47,509 nucleotides of DNA, taken from NCBI GenBank assembly GCA_012960925.1, contig DUAG01000003.1, forward strand, positions 1 to 47,509, read 5' to 3'. The notes under the pieces were generated by a model. It worked only from the letters and a program-made list of their open reading frames with translations, made no database searches and had not been told where the DNA came from. Below, piece after piece: positions 17,312-26,910 of the stretch; position 1 is the stretch's first letter; each line of letters starts with the position of its first letter. Origin of the DNA: Candidatus Manganitrophaceae bacterium (lineage in GTDB: Bacteria; Nitrospirota; Nitrospiria; SBBL01; JAADHI01). Position numbers and translations under genes: made by a program.

Positions 17312-18794
17312 TCACCGAAAGGCTGTTTCCGGTGGGATCTAGGCCGTCTATGGTTGCGCCCAGCTGGTCCATCTGCCGGATGTAGTCGATGACCTCGGTC
17401 GTGATGATTTCGCCGGGGATGAGAAGGGGAATGCCGGGAGGGTAGACGGTGACGATCTCCGCGCAGACGGCGCCGCGAGCCTGCTCAAGGGGAAGAGGTT
17501 CATGATCTTTAAAGTAGGCCTCCCGGGGGGTGATCCCGGTTGGCTTTCCGAAGGGTGGAAGCCCGACCTCTGCAGATAGGCGTTTCGGCAGTCTTGTCCC
17601 GTGGTATTTCTTCGACATCTCCCGAAGGGCATCCACCAAACGGTTCAGGTCGTCTTGCCGGTCGCCGATGCTGACGATCACCAGGATATTGAGGGGATCG
17701 GCCATCTCCACCTGAATGTGGTAGTTGTTATTCAAGATCCGGGATGCCCGGTAGCCGGAGAGCCCGAGATCCTGTACTGAGATGGTCAGTTTCGTGACAT
17801 CGAAATCTCCCTTTTCCAAGGGCTGTTTTTTTTTAAGGGCATTCCGGTCAAAACAAAAGAGGCCCGGAATCCGGTTGATCCTGCTTCGCGCTTCTTCTGC
17901 AAGTTGAATCGTTTTTTCAAGAAGTTTTTCCCCTTCCGTTGCCATCTGCATCCGTGCAAGATCAAGCGAAGCCATTAAGATATAGGAGGGGCTGGTGCTC
18001 TGGATAAATCGGATGGCTGAGGCCAACGCGGCCATGTCCATTCGCCCTCCTTGGGCGTGGAGCATAGAGGCCTGCGTCATGCCGCCGATAATTTTGTGGG
18101 TGCTTTGTACAGAGAGGTCGGCCCCGGCCTGCATCGCGGAAATCGGGAGCCTGGGATGAAAAGACAGATGGGGGCCATGGGCCTCATCTACCAGAACCGT
18201 GAGTCCTTTTTTATGGGCGTAGGGGATGATCGCTTCCAAGTCGGCTGTGATACCGTAATAGTTTGGCGTGGTCAGGATGAGCGCCATCGCCGCCGGGTTG
18301 GCGTCGATGGCGGCGCGGGTGTCCGCGGCGGTGACATTCAAGGTCAATTTCAGGTCTTTGTCTACAGCCGGGCTGAAAAAAACAGGGCGGGCCCCTGAAA
18401 AGATCAGGCCTGCCAGGACCGATTTATGGGCATTCCGGGCGATGAGGACCTGATCGTTAGGATGGCAGCTCGCCAGCATCATCGCGTGATTTCCGCCGGA
18501 TGTCCCGTTTAAGAGAAAGAAAGAGCGGTCGGCACCATAGGCACGGGCCGCCAGTTCCTGAGATTCCTTGATGACCCCCCTTGGTTTTTGTAGGGAGTCC
18601 ACCTCGTCCAGGGAGGTTAAGTCGATGGAAAAAATATTTGGCCCGACAAATTTACGAAAACGGGTTGAGATCCCTTTCCCGCTCTTATGACCGGGGGTAT
18701 GAAACGAAACCTTCCGGCTCTCGGCCAGAGCGACCATGGCATCAAAGAGAGGGGTCTTGAATTGTTCCTCGTTTATCATAAAAGATACTGGCAT
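17301..18794 (-). CDS. speA: PLP-dependent Orn/Lys/Arg decarboxylase (probable arginine decarboxylase)
   Basis: A fold-type I basic amino acid decarboxylase of the short form (about 497 residues). 'FHTPGHKSGKG' near the start, 'VDEAHGPHLSFH' (PLP-binding Asp) and 'STHKIIGGMTQ' (Schiff-base Lys near residue 235) are visible. It should make agmatine, cadaverine or putrescine. Adjacent speE and speD point to polyamine synthesis and, by analogy with Bacillus and Thermotogota, arginine decarboxylase. ATG 18794 is chosen, but TTG 18800 and ATG 18779 are possible and no clear ribosome site is seen; it starts about 30 nt after speE and is probably coupled. The symbol is a best guess. Confidence 0.85.
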   Translation of the reverse strand: MPVSFMINEEQFKTPLFDAMVALAESRKVSFHTPGHKSGKGISTRFRKFVGPNIFSIDLTSLDEVDSLQKPRGVIKESQELAARAYGADRSFFLLNGTSGGNHAMMLASCHPNDQVLIARNAHKSVLAGLIFSGARPVFFSPAVDKDLKLTLNVTAADTRAAIDANPAAMALILTTPNYYGITADLEAIIPYAHKKGLTVLVDEAHGPHLSFHPRLPISAMQAGADLSVQSTHKIIGGMTQASMLHAQGGRMDMAALASAIRFIQSTSPSYILMASLDLARMQMATEGEKLLEKTIQLAEEARSRINRIPGLFCFDRNALKKKQPLEKGDFDVTKLTISVQDLGLSGYRASRILNNNYHIQVEMADPLNILVIVSIGDRQDDLNRLVDALREMSKKYHGTRLPKRLSAEVGLPPFGKPTGITPREAYFKDHEPLPLEQARGAVCAEIVTVYPPGIPLLIPGEIITTEVIDYIRQMDQLGATIDGLDPTGNSLSVIKR

Positions 18795-18825
18795 GATCAA
18801 AGCCGGGGATCAGGTGGAAGAGAAA

Positions 18826-19746
18826 TCAGCTGTAGATGTACAAGGGCTGATTGTCTTCGATAATCCGTTCCTGTCTTTCCAGGGTAAGGCGGACCTGTTT
18901 TTGAAGCATGAATTGTCCCAGGTGGGTTTCTCCGTCATAGGAGCGTAGTTCGCCATTGATCCTCTCAGCAATCCTTCGGTCGATTTCTTCCTTGTCAAAG
19001 GATTGGGGATCGAAGCGTTTCGACGCGAGTGCAAAACCCCAAGGGAGTCCGAAAGAGGGGATGGTGGCCTGGTAGGGAGAAACAACCGGGAATACCGCCT
19101 TGAGTGTCTGATAGACCGCTGAAAAACAAAGGAGATCCGAGGTGGAGGTGGTTCCCGCCTGCAGTGAGATAATGCCATTGTCGCTGAGCCTTTCCATGAC
19201 CAGATGGTAAAACTCTTTCGTATAGAGGAGATATGCAGGGCCTTCTTCCACCGGCTCGGAGATGTCGATGATGATAATGTCGTAGGTTTCATCGGTCTCC
19301 TCCAGATATTTCCGGGCATCCAGAAAACGAAGCTCTGCGCGGGGATCTTCAAAGGCGCCCTGATGCCATTGCGGGAGATGACGCTTGCAGGATTCGACAA
19401 CCTCCTCATCAATATCCACCATGAGGACTTTTTGGACCGACTTGTGGCGCAGGATTTCCCGGAGGGTTGCTCCTTCTCCCCCGCCGACGATAAATACCTT
19501 TTCAGGATTGGGATGAGTCAGCATGGCCGGGTGAACCAGGGCCTCATGATAGATGAATTCGTCCTGCTCACTGGATTGCATCTTCCCGTCCAGCACGAGA
19601 CAACGGCCATAACTCCGGGTTTCCAGGATTTCTAGTTGTTGGAACTTTGTTTGTTTGTTGAAGATGACCGTTTCAATCGCATGCATATGTCCTTCGAAGG
19701 GGGTCAGGTAGTCAAGGAACCATTTGTAGTTCTTTTGGTCGGTCAT
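18826..19746 (-). CDS. speE: Polyamine aminopropyltransferase (spermidine synthase)
   Basis: A 306-residue SpeE: transfers the aminopropyl group from decarboxylated SAM to putrescine or agmatine. 'GGGEGATLREILRH' (nucleotide-binding loop), 'MVDIDEEVV' and 'DISEPVEEGPAYLLYTKEFY' (catalytic-loop region) are present. In the catalytic loop the usual DxxDP reads DISEP. The start is ATG 19746 ('MTDQKNYKWF'); the longer frame to 19824 reads through the speD C-terminus. It overlaps speD by 35 nt, so the genes form one operon. Confidence 0.9.
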   Translation of the reverse strand: MTDQKNYKWFLDYLTPFEGHMHAIETVIFNKQTKFQQLEILETRSYGRCLVLDGKMQSSEQDEFIYHEALVHPAMLTHPNPEKVFIVGGGEGATLREILRHKSVQKVLMVDIDEEVVESCKRHLPQWHQGAFEDPRAELRFLDARKYLEETDETYDIIIIDISEPVEEGPAYLLYTKEFYHLVMERLSDNGIISLQAGTTSTSDLLCFSAVYQTLKAVFPVVSPYQATIPSFGLPWGFALASKRFDPQSFDKEEIDRRIAERINGELRSYDGETHLGQFMLQKQVRLTLERQERIIEDNQPLYIYS

Positions 19747-20146
19747 ATTGGGCAGGCGCTCCTTTGTCAGGCTTGTGGGGCAACTTCCGATCATCGGCAA
19801 AAAGCAGGCCCCTTTTGACCTCAAGGATGGACGGATTTTTTGATTGGAGTTTGCGGATTAAATACTCTGCCGCAATAGAGGGTTTCAGGGTTTCACCGCA
19901 GGTAAAAATATCAACTGCGGCATAGGCATATTCCGGCCAAGAATGAATCGTCAGATGGGATTCCGCGATAACAACAACCCCGCTGATCCCACAAGGGTTG
20001 AACTTATGGAAGCGGCTTTCTATGACCGTGGCTTTTGCTGTTTTCGCTGCTGCTACCAGAATTTCCTCGAGTTTCTTCTGGTTATTCAAGAGCTTGGCAT
20101 TACAGTCCTTCAACTCCAAGAGCAGATGCGATCCTAATGCCTGCAA
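19712..20146 (-). CDS. speD: S-adenosylmethionine decarboxylase proenzyme
   Basis: A prokaryotic class 1b SpeD (144 residues). It self-cleaves at the serine of 'AESHLTIHSWPE' to form the pyruvoyl cofactor, then decarboxylates SAM, providing the aminopropyl donor for speE. 'YAAVDIFTCG' follows, with the proton-donor cysteine. The TTG start at 20146 is supported by AAAGGGGGG upstream. The C-terminal tail past about residue 125 overlaps speE and is a slight extension over the usual length. First gene of speD-speE-speA. Confidence 0.9.
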   Translation of the reverse strand: MQALGSHLLLELKDCNAKLLNNQKKLEEILVAAAKTAKATVIESRFHKFNPCGISGVVVIAESHLTIHSWPEYAYAAVDIFTCGETLKPSIAAEYLIRKLQSKNPSILEVKRGLLFADDRKLPHKPDKGAPAQYDRPKELQMVP

Positions 20147-20251
20147 GCCCTTTCCCCCCTTTCATTTATGGCGGAATTCTGCCCCCCTCAGGGCTTACTG
20201 CCATCCCGCTCCTACAACTTGAGCCGTTTGTCTGTTCAGGAAAACATGAGG

Positions 20252-20281
20252 AGTCTACAGGAAAAGAGAGCGAATTTTCAA
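20252..20281 (-). promoter_or_regulatory. Candidate promoter of the polyamine operon
   Basis: On the minus strand, TTGAAA (20281-20276), an 18-nt spacer and TAGACT (20257-20252), about 105 nt upstream of speD. The match is moderate. Confidence 0.35.
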
Positions 20282-20350
20282 GAGGTAACTACAGGTTTTT
20301 AGTCGGTCCGTGCAGCACGTCGTGGCCTGTCTGACAGCGGAGTTTAGATG

Positions 20351-20578
20351 TTAAACGGCAAGGCGTTTCTTGCGTGCCTCGTACTCGTCTTTGCTGATCT
20401 CTCCTCTGGCATGCAACTCTTGAAGATAGAGCATCGGGTCGCCTTCAGGGAGTGGTGTCTCCCCGGATCGGTGCCGTGGAGCCGTCTTTCTGCTTCCGCG
20501 AATTGCCCAGATCGTGGTGACAACCAACAGAGCGAACAGTCCGCCCAGAATTATTTTGTAAAGGCTCTGGTTCAACAC
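20351..20578 (-). CDS. Small membrane protein with C-terminal SHOCT domain
   Basis: A 75-residue protein: one transmembrane helix ('IILGGLFALLVVTTIWAI'), a polar linker, then a SHOCT motif ('LQELHARGEISKDEYEARKK'). SHOCT modules occur at the ends of many small membrane proteins and probably mediate oligomerisation. The start is GTG 20578 or TTG 20575; no good ribosome site is visible. It stands alone, divergent from the GNAT gene. Confidence 0.7.
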   Translation of the reverse strand: MLNQSLYKIILGGLFALLVVTTIWAIRGSRKTAPRHRSGETPLPEGDPMLYLQELHARGEISKDEYEARKKRLAV

Positions 20579-20701
20579 AATGGTATGGAATCGATGGCTT
20601 GCTATGCTTTATAATGCGCTACAGTTTAGCGGTACTCGCATTGTAGGGTATCTTGTTCAGATAAGGCAAGGGCCAGAATCTAAAGGGAAGGACAAACCTG
20701 A

Positions 20702-21217
20702 ATGTCGTGGAGACCGCCTCCGTTGACCACAGAACGACTCTATCTTGCCGCGCCGGATGATGTGGCTCAGCCCCTGTTTTCTTTAGACGACGGGTCTGCC
20801 CAGGAACAGGCCCTTCCGGGTCTTCCGAGTAATTGGAGAATATTTATAAGGGAGTCGGGTGAGCCGATTGGGTCGATCGGTTTTATTCGCTGGGAGGGGG
20901 AGGCGCGACTGGGTGAACTTGGATTTATTCTGATGAGCAAATACACGGGCCGGGGTTATATGACGGAGGCCTGCAAGGCGGTCCTGAGCTTTGGTCTTCA
21001 TCAGATGGGTCTCGAAACCATCGAGGCGGTGTCCCTGCCAAAAAATGCGGCTTCCCTCCGGGTTCTGGAAAAGTCCGGAATGGAGAAGAAGGATTGTGTC
21101 CGGGCACGTCTTTGGTCGAAAGGCCCCTTGGTCGATCTGGAGCGCTTTGTTTTGAGGAAACCGGGGATTTGTCGCCGGGAGGATAGACAGGAAAATGCCA
21201 CAGGAACATCTGATTAA
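20702..21217 (+). CDS. GNAT acetyltransferase (RimJ/RimL-like)
   Basis: A 171-residue GNAT-fold enzyme that would move an acetyl group from acetyl-CoA to a protein N-terminus or small amine. 'LGFILMSKYTGRGYMTEACKAVLSFG' holds the acetyl-CoA pyrophosphate loop (Q/RxxGxG/A-like), and 'NAASLRVLEKSGMEK' is the usual second CoA-contact motif of the RimJ/RimL group. Substrate unknown. The N-terminal half is shorter than in RimJ. It lies upstream of the BtuB-like gene, with about 175 nt between. Confidence 0.8.
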   Translation: MSWRPPPLTTERLYLAAPDDVAQPLFSLDDGSAQEQALPGLPSNWRIFIRESGEPIGSIGFIRWEGEARLGELGFILMSKYTGRGYMTEACKAVLSFGLHQMGLETIEAVSLPKNAASLRVLEKSGMEKKDCVRARLWSKGPLVDLERFVLRKPGICRREDRQENATGTSD

Positions 21218-21394
21218 GTCTGGGTTGAGTTTTTCAGGAGATAAAATGTTTCGATTCAAGACGCGAATCGCAGAGAATAGCCTGCTATTTTCAAGATTTG
21301 GAACGCAGAAGCGGGACATTTTTGCCCTGAAAAAACAATTCATGACTTATTCAGAGGTTCCCATAGAAGGCGATGCCCGGAGAGGGAAGTCCTG

Positions 21395-23323
21395 ATGAGG
21401 GTGGTGTTTATGTCGATCGCCTGCCTTGCCCTGGCCGCGAATGCTTCCGGACAATCTGAGATCTCAAAAGAGTTAGAATCTGTTGTTGTGCTTGAGCCGG
21501 TCGTGGTTACCGGAACCTTCATCCCAAGCGGTCGGACACAAAGTACCCTCAGTGTGACGGTATTGACAGCGGAACAGATTGCCGCACAGCAGGCAGACAG
21601 CGTCATCTCGCTCTTACGGGCTGTGCCGGGTCTTCATATCGATCAGGCGGAGGGACGCGGGAGCGTAAGCTCGGTCTATATGCGGGGCGGCGATCCAAAC
21701 TATACCCTTGTTCTCATCGACGGGGTCAAGGTCAACGACCCGACCAATAGCCGTGGCGGTTCTTTTGATTTTTCAACGCTCAATGTGGACAGTATCGAAC
21801 GGATCGAAATCGTCCGGGGTCCGCTCTCTTCGGTGTACGGATCTGATGCCATGGCGGGTGTGATCAATATTATTATACATCGCGGCGGTTCTGGGCCGCT
21901 CAATAGCTTTACAGTCTCCGGGGGGCGCTTTGGTTCCTATCGCACCCTGCTTGAGATGCGGGGAAGGTCGAACCGGGTTGATTATTCCCTGAGCGGCTCC
22001 ACGCTTGATGCCGGTGATCCTGTGGAAGGAAGCGGTTTTTCAAGCAAGACCTTCCATGTTAATTTTGCCCTACTTCTCTCCGACGACACTGATCTGCGCT
22101 CGGTGTTTCGCTACGCTGACAGCCATCTTGAGGCCTTCCCTGACGATAGTGGCGGGCCAGTCTTCTCCGAGTTTCGCGATGCTGATACGCGTGATGTCCG
22201 GGAATTGACAGCCGGGACCGAATTTTCCACTGCGCCGCTCTCAAGATGGGAGGCCACCCTGCGTGTCGGGTATTATGATCGACAAGAAGAGATCGACTCT
22301 CCAGGGGTCGCTGACGGAGAAGTACGGGACGGTATCCCTCCGAATATCTCTGACAATCAATACCGCCGTTATGATGTGAGCCTGCAGAACCAATTCCTGG
22401 TGGCTGAAGGGTTACGTTTCAGCGTGGGAATAGAAGCAGAATCAGAGGCCGGTTCCAGTCAGGGGAGCCTGTCCTTTGGACCCGTGACGGTCCCAACGAG
22501 TTTTGATCTTGAACGTGATCTCTGGGGCCTCACTGCTGAAGCCCAGCACCGATTTTCAGAAGGGCTATTACTGCAAACCGGGGTAAGGCTGGATTTTCCG
22601 GAAGCTTTCAACTCAGAGCTGAGTCCACGCTTCGAGTTCTCTTCCAATCTTCCATCTACGAACACACGACTCCATGCAAGCTGGGGAGAAGGATTTAAAT
22701 TGCCCAGTTTCTTTGCCTTGGGTCACCCTATTGTTGGAGCAAGCGCAACAGGTGAAAATCTGGTTCCGGAAAAGAGTCGTGGCCTGGAAGTCGAAGTCAT
22801 TCAAACGCTGCGGGAAGAGACGGTTGATTCTAGTGTGACCTACTTCTCCAACCAATTCAAAAATGCAATTGATTTCGAGGAAGAACCCGTGCCAAAACTG
22901 GTTAACCGCTCAGAGATCACGACAGAAGGCCTCGAAGGGGCCATTCGCTTCAAGGCGGGACGAAGCCTTGAGCTTTCATCCCATTTGACCTATCTCAAGA
23001 CAGACATCAAGGGTGTTGAGGAGACGCTCCGGAACCGCCCAAAGTGGCGGGGAGGCATCACAGTTCGGTGGCGTCCAGCATCATCCCTTGTTGTGAATGC
23101 GGATGCACTTCATGTGGGCAAGGTGCCGGATTCGTATATTCCAAAAGGAGATCGAGATTTAGAGGAATATACCCGGATCAATCTTGCGATGACCTGGACA
23201 GCGAGCCCCACCTGGAACATTTTTCTGGCGATAGACAATCTACTGGATACGGACTATGAAGAGGCCATCGGGTTCCCGGCACCGGGAATATACCCGCGCG
23301 TTGGTCTGCGGGCGAGATTATGA
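21395..23323 (+). CDS. btuB: TonB-dependent outer membrane receptor, BtuB-like
   Basis: A 642-residue TonB-dependent receptor. A signal peptide (cleavage near 'ANASGQ') is followed by a TonB-box-like 'EPVVVTGTF', a plug domain ('VISLLRAVPGLHI', 'YMRGGDPNYTLVLIDGVKVND', 'VYGSDAMAGVINI') and a 22-strand-type barrel ending in an aromatic-poor 'GLRARL'. Plug and length match BtuB, the cobalamin receptor, but iron or other substrates cannot be excluded. AGAGGGAAG precedes ATG 21395. No cobalamin riboswitch and no btuF/C/D genes are nearby. Converges on thiD with a 2-nt gap. Confidence 0.85.
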   Translation: MRVVFMSIACLALAANASGQSEISKELESVVVLEPVVVTGTFIPSGRTQSTLSVTVLTAEQIAAQQADSVISLLRAVPGLHIDQAEGRGSVSSVYMRGGDPNYTLVLIDGVKVNDPTNSRGGSFDFSTLNVDSIERIEIVRGPLSSVYGSDAMAGVINIIIHRGGSGPLNSFTVSGGRFGSYRTLLEMRGRSNRVDYSLSGSTLDAGDPVEGSGFSSKTFHVNFALLLSDDTDLRSVFRYADSHLEAFPDDSGGPVFSEFRDADTRDVRELTAGTEFSTAPLSRWEATLRVGYYDRQEEIDSPGVADGEVRDGIPPNISDNQYRRYDVSLQNQFLVAEGLRFSVGIEAESEAGSSQGSLSFGPVTVPTSFDLERDLWGLTAEAQHRFSEGLLLQTGVRLDFPEAFNSELSPRFEFSSNLPSTNTRLHASWGEGFKLPSFFALGHPIVGASATGENLVPEKSRGLEVEVIQTLREETVDSSVTYFSNQFKNAIDFEEEPVPKLVNRSEITTEGLEGAIRFKAGRSLELSSHLTYLKTDIKGVEETLRNRPKWRGGITVRWRPASSLVVNADALHVGKVPDSYIPKGDRDLEEYTRINLAMTWTASPTWNIFLAIDNLLDTDYEEAIGFPAPGIYPRVGLRARL

Positions 23324-23325
23324 GG

Positions 23326-24201
23326 TCATGAACCGGGGCGCTTTAAAAAATAGAAATGATCGGTCGGACCATGGCCATGTCCGAGAGAAAGGCCATGACG
23401 AATGGCCTCGGTTATGTAGGCCTTTGCCTCACGGACGGCCTCAATGAGGGGTTTGCCCAGTGCGAGATGGGTTGCGATGGCCGAGGCGTAGGTACACCCG
23501 GTCCCATGGGTATTTGATGTTTTGATAAATTCTCCCTCTAGGAGCGTTGTTTTTCTGCCATCACAAAGAACGTCGCATCCAGGTGCTTCCATGAGATGCC
23601 CTCCCTTGATCAAAACGGCCCCACAACCAAGTTTCATTATTGCCTGAGCTGCCTTTTCTGCCTCCCTGACTTTTCTAATTTTCATTCCTGTGAGTGTTTC
23701 CGCTTCATGAATGTTCGGTGTCACGAGTATTGCTTGCGGGATAAGGTCGGACTTGATCACTTGAACGGCCTCCGGATTCAAAAGGGCGTATCCGCTCTTG
23801 GAGATCATGACGGGATCAATGACCAAATTCCGTGCCTTGTGATTCCTTAAGAGAAGGGCGATCCGCTTCACGATCCCCTTAGAAGAGAGCATGCCGGTCT
23901 TGACGGCAGCGACATCGAAGTCGTCAAAAATTGCTTTCACCTGAGCCTCAATGATTTTGAGGGGGAGGTCGAGGGCGCTTGCTACTTCCACTGTGTTCTG
24001 GGCGGTTACTGATGTCAGAACGGTCAGGGCATAGGCGCCATTGGCATGGATCGTCTTGATATCCGCCTGAATTCCGGCCCCTCCGCTCGGATCGGAACCG
24101 GCAATGGTGAGAACTTGCGGAAGTTTTTCTCGCATCTTTTGTTCAGTGCTTGTTTTATCGCGAGCCTGAATCTGTTGTAAATCACGGTTACTATCAGACA
24201 T
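23326..24201 (-). CDS. thiD: Hydroxymethylpyrimidine (phosphate) kinase ThiD
   Basis: A ribokinase-fold kinase that phosphorylates HMP and HMP-P in thiamine synthesis. 'VLTIAGSDPSGGAGIQADIK' near the start and 'NTHGTGCTYASAIATHLALG' (anion hole, catalytic Asp replaced in this segment by the usual GTGC context) are diagnostic. ATG 24201 or ATG 24135 could start it; the latter trims a 22-residue polar extension and gives a more typical length (about 269 residues). No thi neighbours or TPP riboswitch are seen. Confidence 0.9.
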   Translation of the reverse strand: MSDSNRDLQQIQARDKTSTEQKMREKLPQVLTIAGSDPSGGAGIQADIKTIHANGAYALTVLTSVTAQNTVEVASALDLPLKIIEAQVKAIFDDFDVAAVKTGMLSSKGIVKRIALLLRNHKARNLVIDPVMISKSGYALLNPEAVQVIKSDLIPQAILVTPNIHEAETLTGMKIRKVREAEKAAQAIMKLGCGAVLIKGGHLMEAPGCDVLCDGRKTTLLEGEFIKTSNTHGTGCTYASAIATHLALGKPLIEAVREAKAYITEAIRHGLSLGHGHGPTDHFYFLKRPGS

Positions 24202-24371
24202 CTCCTATGACCGTCCATCGAGAAGTTTACAATGATACCATCCTATTTCTCCGAGTTTGGCCATATCTTATGGGAGGACGAGCCTATTTGCAAGGAATTT
24301 GACGGTTATTTGGACGGTGACGGGGGAAAAATCCCCAAAAAAAGGATCTTTTATGGTATAGTGTGACGTAT

Positions 24372-26816
24372 ATGTTGAATCTATATAAGTTACTCAAATT
24401 CTTTATTTTTTATTCTTTTTCGGCTATTCTTTCTGTGTTTATAGCCAACTCTCCTCCTGCACAAGTAGTAAGCCTGTCCGTGGATGAGATTTCTCGGTTT
24501 TTTGAAGTAAAAACCAATCTTCCCATCCTTGCAGAAGTCCAGATGAATCCTTTCATCGGATCGATGGCCGATTACACCCTATCAATAATATTTATGATAC
24601 TTGTTCTTATTTTACCGAGAATACGAATGCTCCGATTCAGTGCGAAATGGGCAACCGGGGCACTCGGTATTATTTTGGGGTTTCGGTATTTCTATTGGAG
24701 AGGGACTTACACGCTTAATACTGAAACCCGAACGGGGTTAGGGATAAGTCTTCTCCTATTGTTGGCTGAGGCTTACGGTTTTCTGGCAACCGTTCTTTTT
24801 TATATTCAAGTCGCTAAACCGACAAATCGCGTCCCTATTATGAAAGCGGAGTCTGACCTTCCCTCGGTGGACATCTTTATCACTATTTATAATGAATCTC
24901 TAGAGATCTTGTATCCGACCCTGGTTGGTTGTATGTCCATGGACTACCCTTCCGACAAAATAAACGTGTATGTCCTTGATGATGGTCAGAGTAAAGAAGT
25001 TCAATCTCTTGCAGAGCGCTTAGGATGCAACTACGTAACCCGTGCATCTAATAAAAATGCCAAGGCTGGAAATCTTAATCATGGTTTAAGCCAATCTTCC
25101 GGAGAGTACGTGGTGGTTCTGGATTGTGACCACATTCCCGTGAGGACATTCGTCAAAGAAACGATCGGTTTTTTCGACGACGAGAAGGTTGCGTTCGTTC
25201 AGACACCTCATTACTTTTATAATCCGGACACTTTTCAGCGGAATCTCAGGCTGGAACGTGAAATTGTAAACGAACAAGATCTCTTTTTTTATGTGATACA
25301 GCCTGGTCGGGATACTTATAATTCAAGTTTCTTCGCCGGAACCGGGGGTGTCTTTCGCCGATCGGCGCTTGATGAGATCGAAGGTTTCCAATCGTTGACC
25401 ATGACGGAAGATCTTCATACTAGCATGGTTCTTCATTCGAAAGGCTACCGGTCTGTCTATCTGAACAAGATCCTAGCCGCCGGATTGTCACCCGAGAGCT
25501 ATCGAGACTATCTTAAGCAACGACAGCGATGGACCCGCGGGGGTATTCAGGTATCTCTTATGGACAACCCCCTCTGGAAACGGGGACTGACCCTTATGCA
25601 GCGGATCAATTATTTTGCTTCAATCTTCTTTTTTCTCCACGGGTTTTCCAGGATAATGTATTTGATTGCACCTCTTTCTCTTCTTTTGTTGGGCATTCCA
25701 CCTTTGATTGCCCCTTTGCCGATGCTGCTGAGCTATTTTTTCCCTTACTACGTGGCATCGATGATGACTTCCAATGTAATAAGTAAGAACTTCCGTAACC
25801 CCTTTTGGGGGGATATTTACGAGACTGTGATGTGTTTTTTCATTAGTTGGACCTCGATTGAAACAATATTCAGCGCTAAGAAGAGTGTTTTTAATGTTAC
25901 CCCAAAAGGGTTACGGGTCGAGAAACCCCAGTTAGACTGGTCTTATGTCATGCCTCATATTTTCCTGTCGTTTCTCCTAACGGTTGGTCTTGTAGTGGGG
26001 GTATTTCAACTTTGGTTTCACAGTCTCAATACTAATGTGACTCTATGGAGCCTCGTCTGGACGGCCTATAATATTATGATTGTTGGGTCTGCTATTGTTG
26101 TTGCACGAGGATCTCTACAGAAACGCCGAGTGCCTCGGCTTCCCAGGCGGATATCCTGCGAATTGATGTATTCCACCAGGACATTCAAAGGAACAACATC
26201 TGATTTGAGCGAGACCGGTCTCTCCATGATCGTTGACCGGCCCGTTTCACTCCCCGAACAGGTCGTGGTCCATTTGAGGAGCGATTTCGGAGAATTGACT
26301 AAGATTACAGGGAAGACGGTTCGTAACGACCTTTTGTCTTCGGGGGTCTCCAAAATTTGTGTTGGTTTTGTGAACGTTTCTGAAACGCAACATCAAAGTC
26401 TGATCCGGCAGATGTTTAGTTCCCCGTCGAGTTGGGAAGAGGTTCATCAATCAACTTCGAATACCTGGCGCTCTTTTCGGCACTTGGCTGCCTCGACGTT
26501 TATTCCCTTACTAAAACAACAAATCATTCATCGTTTTTCTTCCCGTATCCGGGAGAGGATGGTTTGTAAATTGGTTGTAGAAGAGCAGGTATTTGAGGGT
26601 GTTATGGAGGATATCAGCACGACTGGCCTTTCTGTGCATTTGGCAACGGATGAAACTTTATCGACAGAGGTAATCGTACAAATATATAAAGGTGGTAAGT
26701 TGGTATTTAGTATCCTGGGTGAGATTGTTCGATCAAAGAAGACTAAAGAGACTGAGATTCTCTACGGTATTCGCTTCCTGGAAAGTAAAGATCTCGACTT
26801 TTTGCCAATAAAATAA
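24372..26816 (+). CDS. bcsA: Cellulose synthase catalytic subunit with two PilZ domains
   Basis: A family 2 glycosyltransferase polymerising UDP-glucose and extruding the chain across the inner membrane. Counting from GTG 24363: N-terminal helices, glycosyltransferase aspartates DD206-207, DCD254-256, FFAGTGG323-329, TED348-350 and QRQRW386-390, more helices, then two cytoplasmic PilZ domains. Each PilZ has both c-di-GMP signatures: RLPRR with DLSETG, and RIRER with DISTTG. Synthesis is thus probably c-di-GMP-activated. BcsA normally has one PilZ domain. The start is uncertain (ATG 24372 or GTG 24363; no good ribosome site). bcsB is absent and a bcsG-like gene follows. Confidence 0.88.
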   Translation: MLNLYKLLKFFIFYSFSAILSVFIANSPPAQVVSLSVDEISRFFEVKTNLPILAEVQMNPFIGSMADYTLSIIFMILVLILPRIRMLRFSAKWATGALGIILGFRYFYWRGTYTLNTETRTGLGISLLLLLAEAYGFLATVLFYIQVAKPTNRVPIMKAESDLPSVDIFITIYNESLEILYPTLVGCMSMDYPSDKINVYVLDDGQSKEVQSLAERLGCNYVTRASNKNAKAGNLNHGLSQSSGEYVVVLDCDHIPVRTFVKETIGFFDDEKVAFVQTPHYFYNPDTFQRNLRLEREIVNEQDLFFYVIQPGRDTYNSSFFAGTGGVFRRSALDEIEGFQSLTMTEDLHTSMVLHSKGYRSVYLNKILAAGLSPESYRDYLKQRQRWTRGGIQVSLMDNPLWKRGLTLMQRINYFASIFFFLHGFSRIMYLIAPLSLLLLGIPPLIAPLPMLLSYFFPYYVASMMTSNVISKNFRNPFWGDIYETVMCFFISWTSIETIFSAKKSVFNVTPKGLRVEKPQLDWSYVMPHIFLSFLLTVGLVVGVFQLWFHSLNTNVTLWSLVWTAYNIMIVGSAIVVARGSLQKRRVPRLPRRISCELMYSTRTFKGTTSDLSETGLSMIVDRPVSLPEQVVVHLRSDFGELTKITGKTVRNDLLSSGVSKICVGFVNVSETQHQSLIRQMFSSPSSWEEVHQSTSNTWRSFRHLAASTFIPLLKQQIIHRFSSRIRERMVCKLVVEEQVFEGVMEDISTTGLSVHLATDETLSTEVIVQIYKGGKLVFSILGEIVRSKKTKETEILYGIRFLESKDLDFLPIK

Positions 26817-26910
26817 TGGGATAAGTCTGGTTCGTATGGGGAAAAAGGAGGAAGTTCATCTTTTCTGGTCATCTGAAACCGAAGAGTTTTTAGGGAGGTA
26901 GCCGTTATTT

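Noticed and set aside
17301..20146. Complete polyamine operon as an unusual finding
   Set aside because: The speD-speE-decarboxylase order with overlaps is ordinary for bacteria that use arginine decarboxylase routes.
21195..21395. 66-codon ORF (or 49 codons from ATG 21246) ending in an ATGA overlap with the BtuB-like gene
   Set aside because: It overlaps the GNAT gene end, has no recognisable domain or membrane segment, and has no clear ribosome site. Kept only as a weak possibility of a leader peptide.
26836..26901. 21-codon ORF between bcsA and bcsG as a BcsF candidate
   Set aside because: It has no membrane helix as BcsF does, and no ribosome site.
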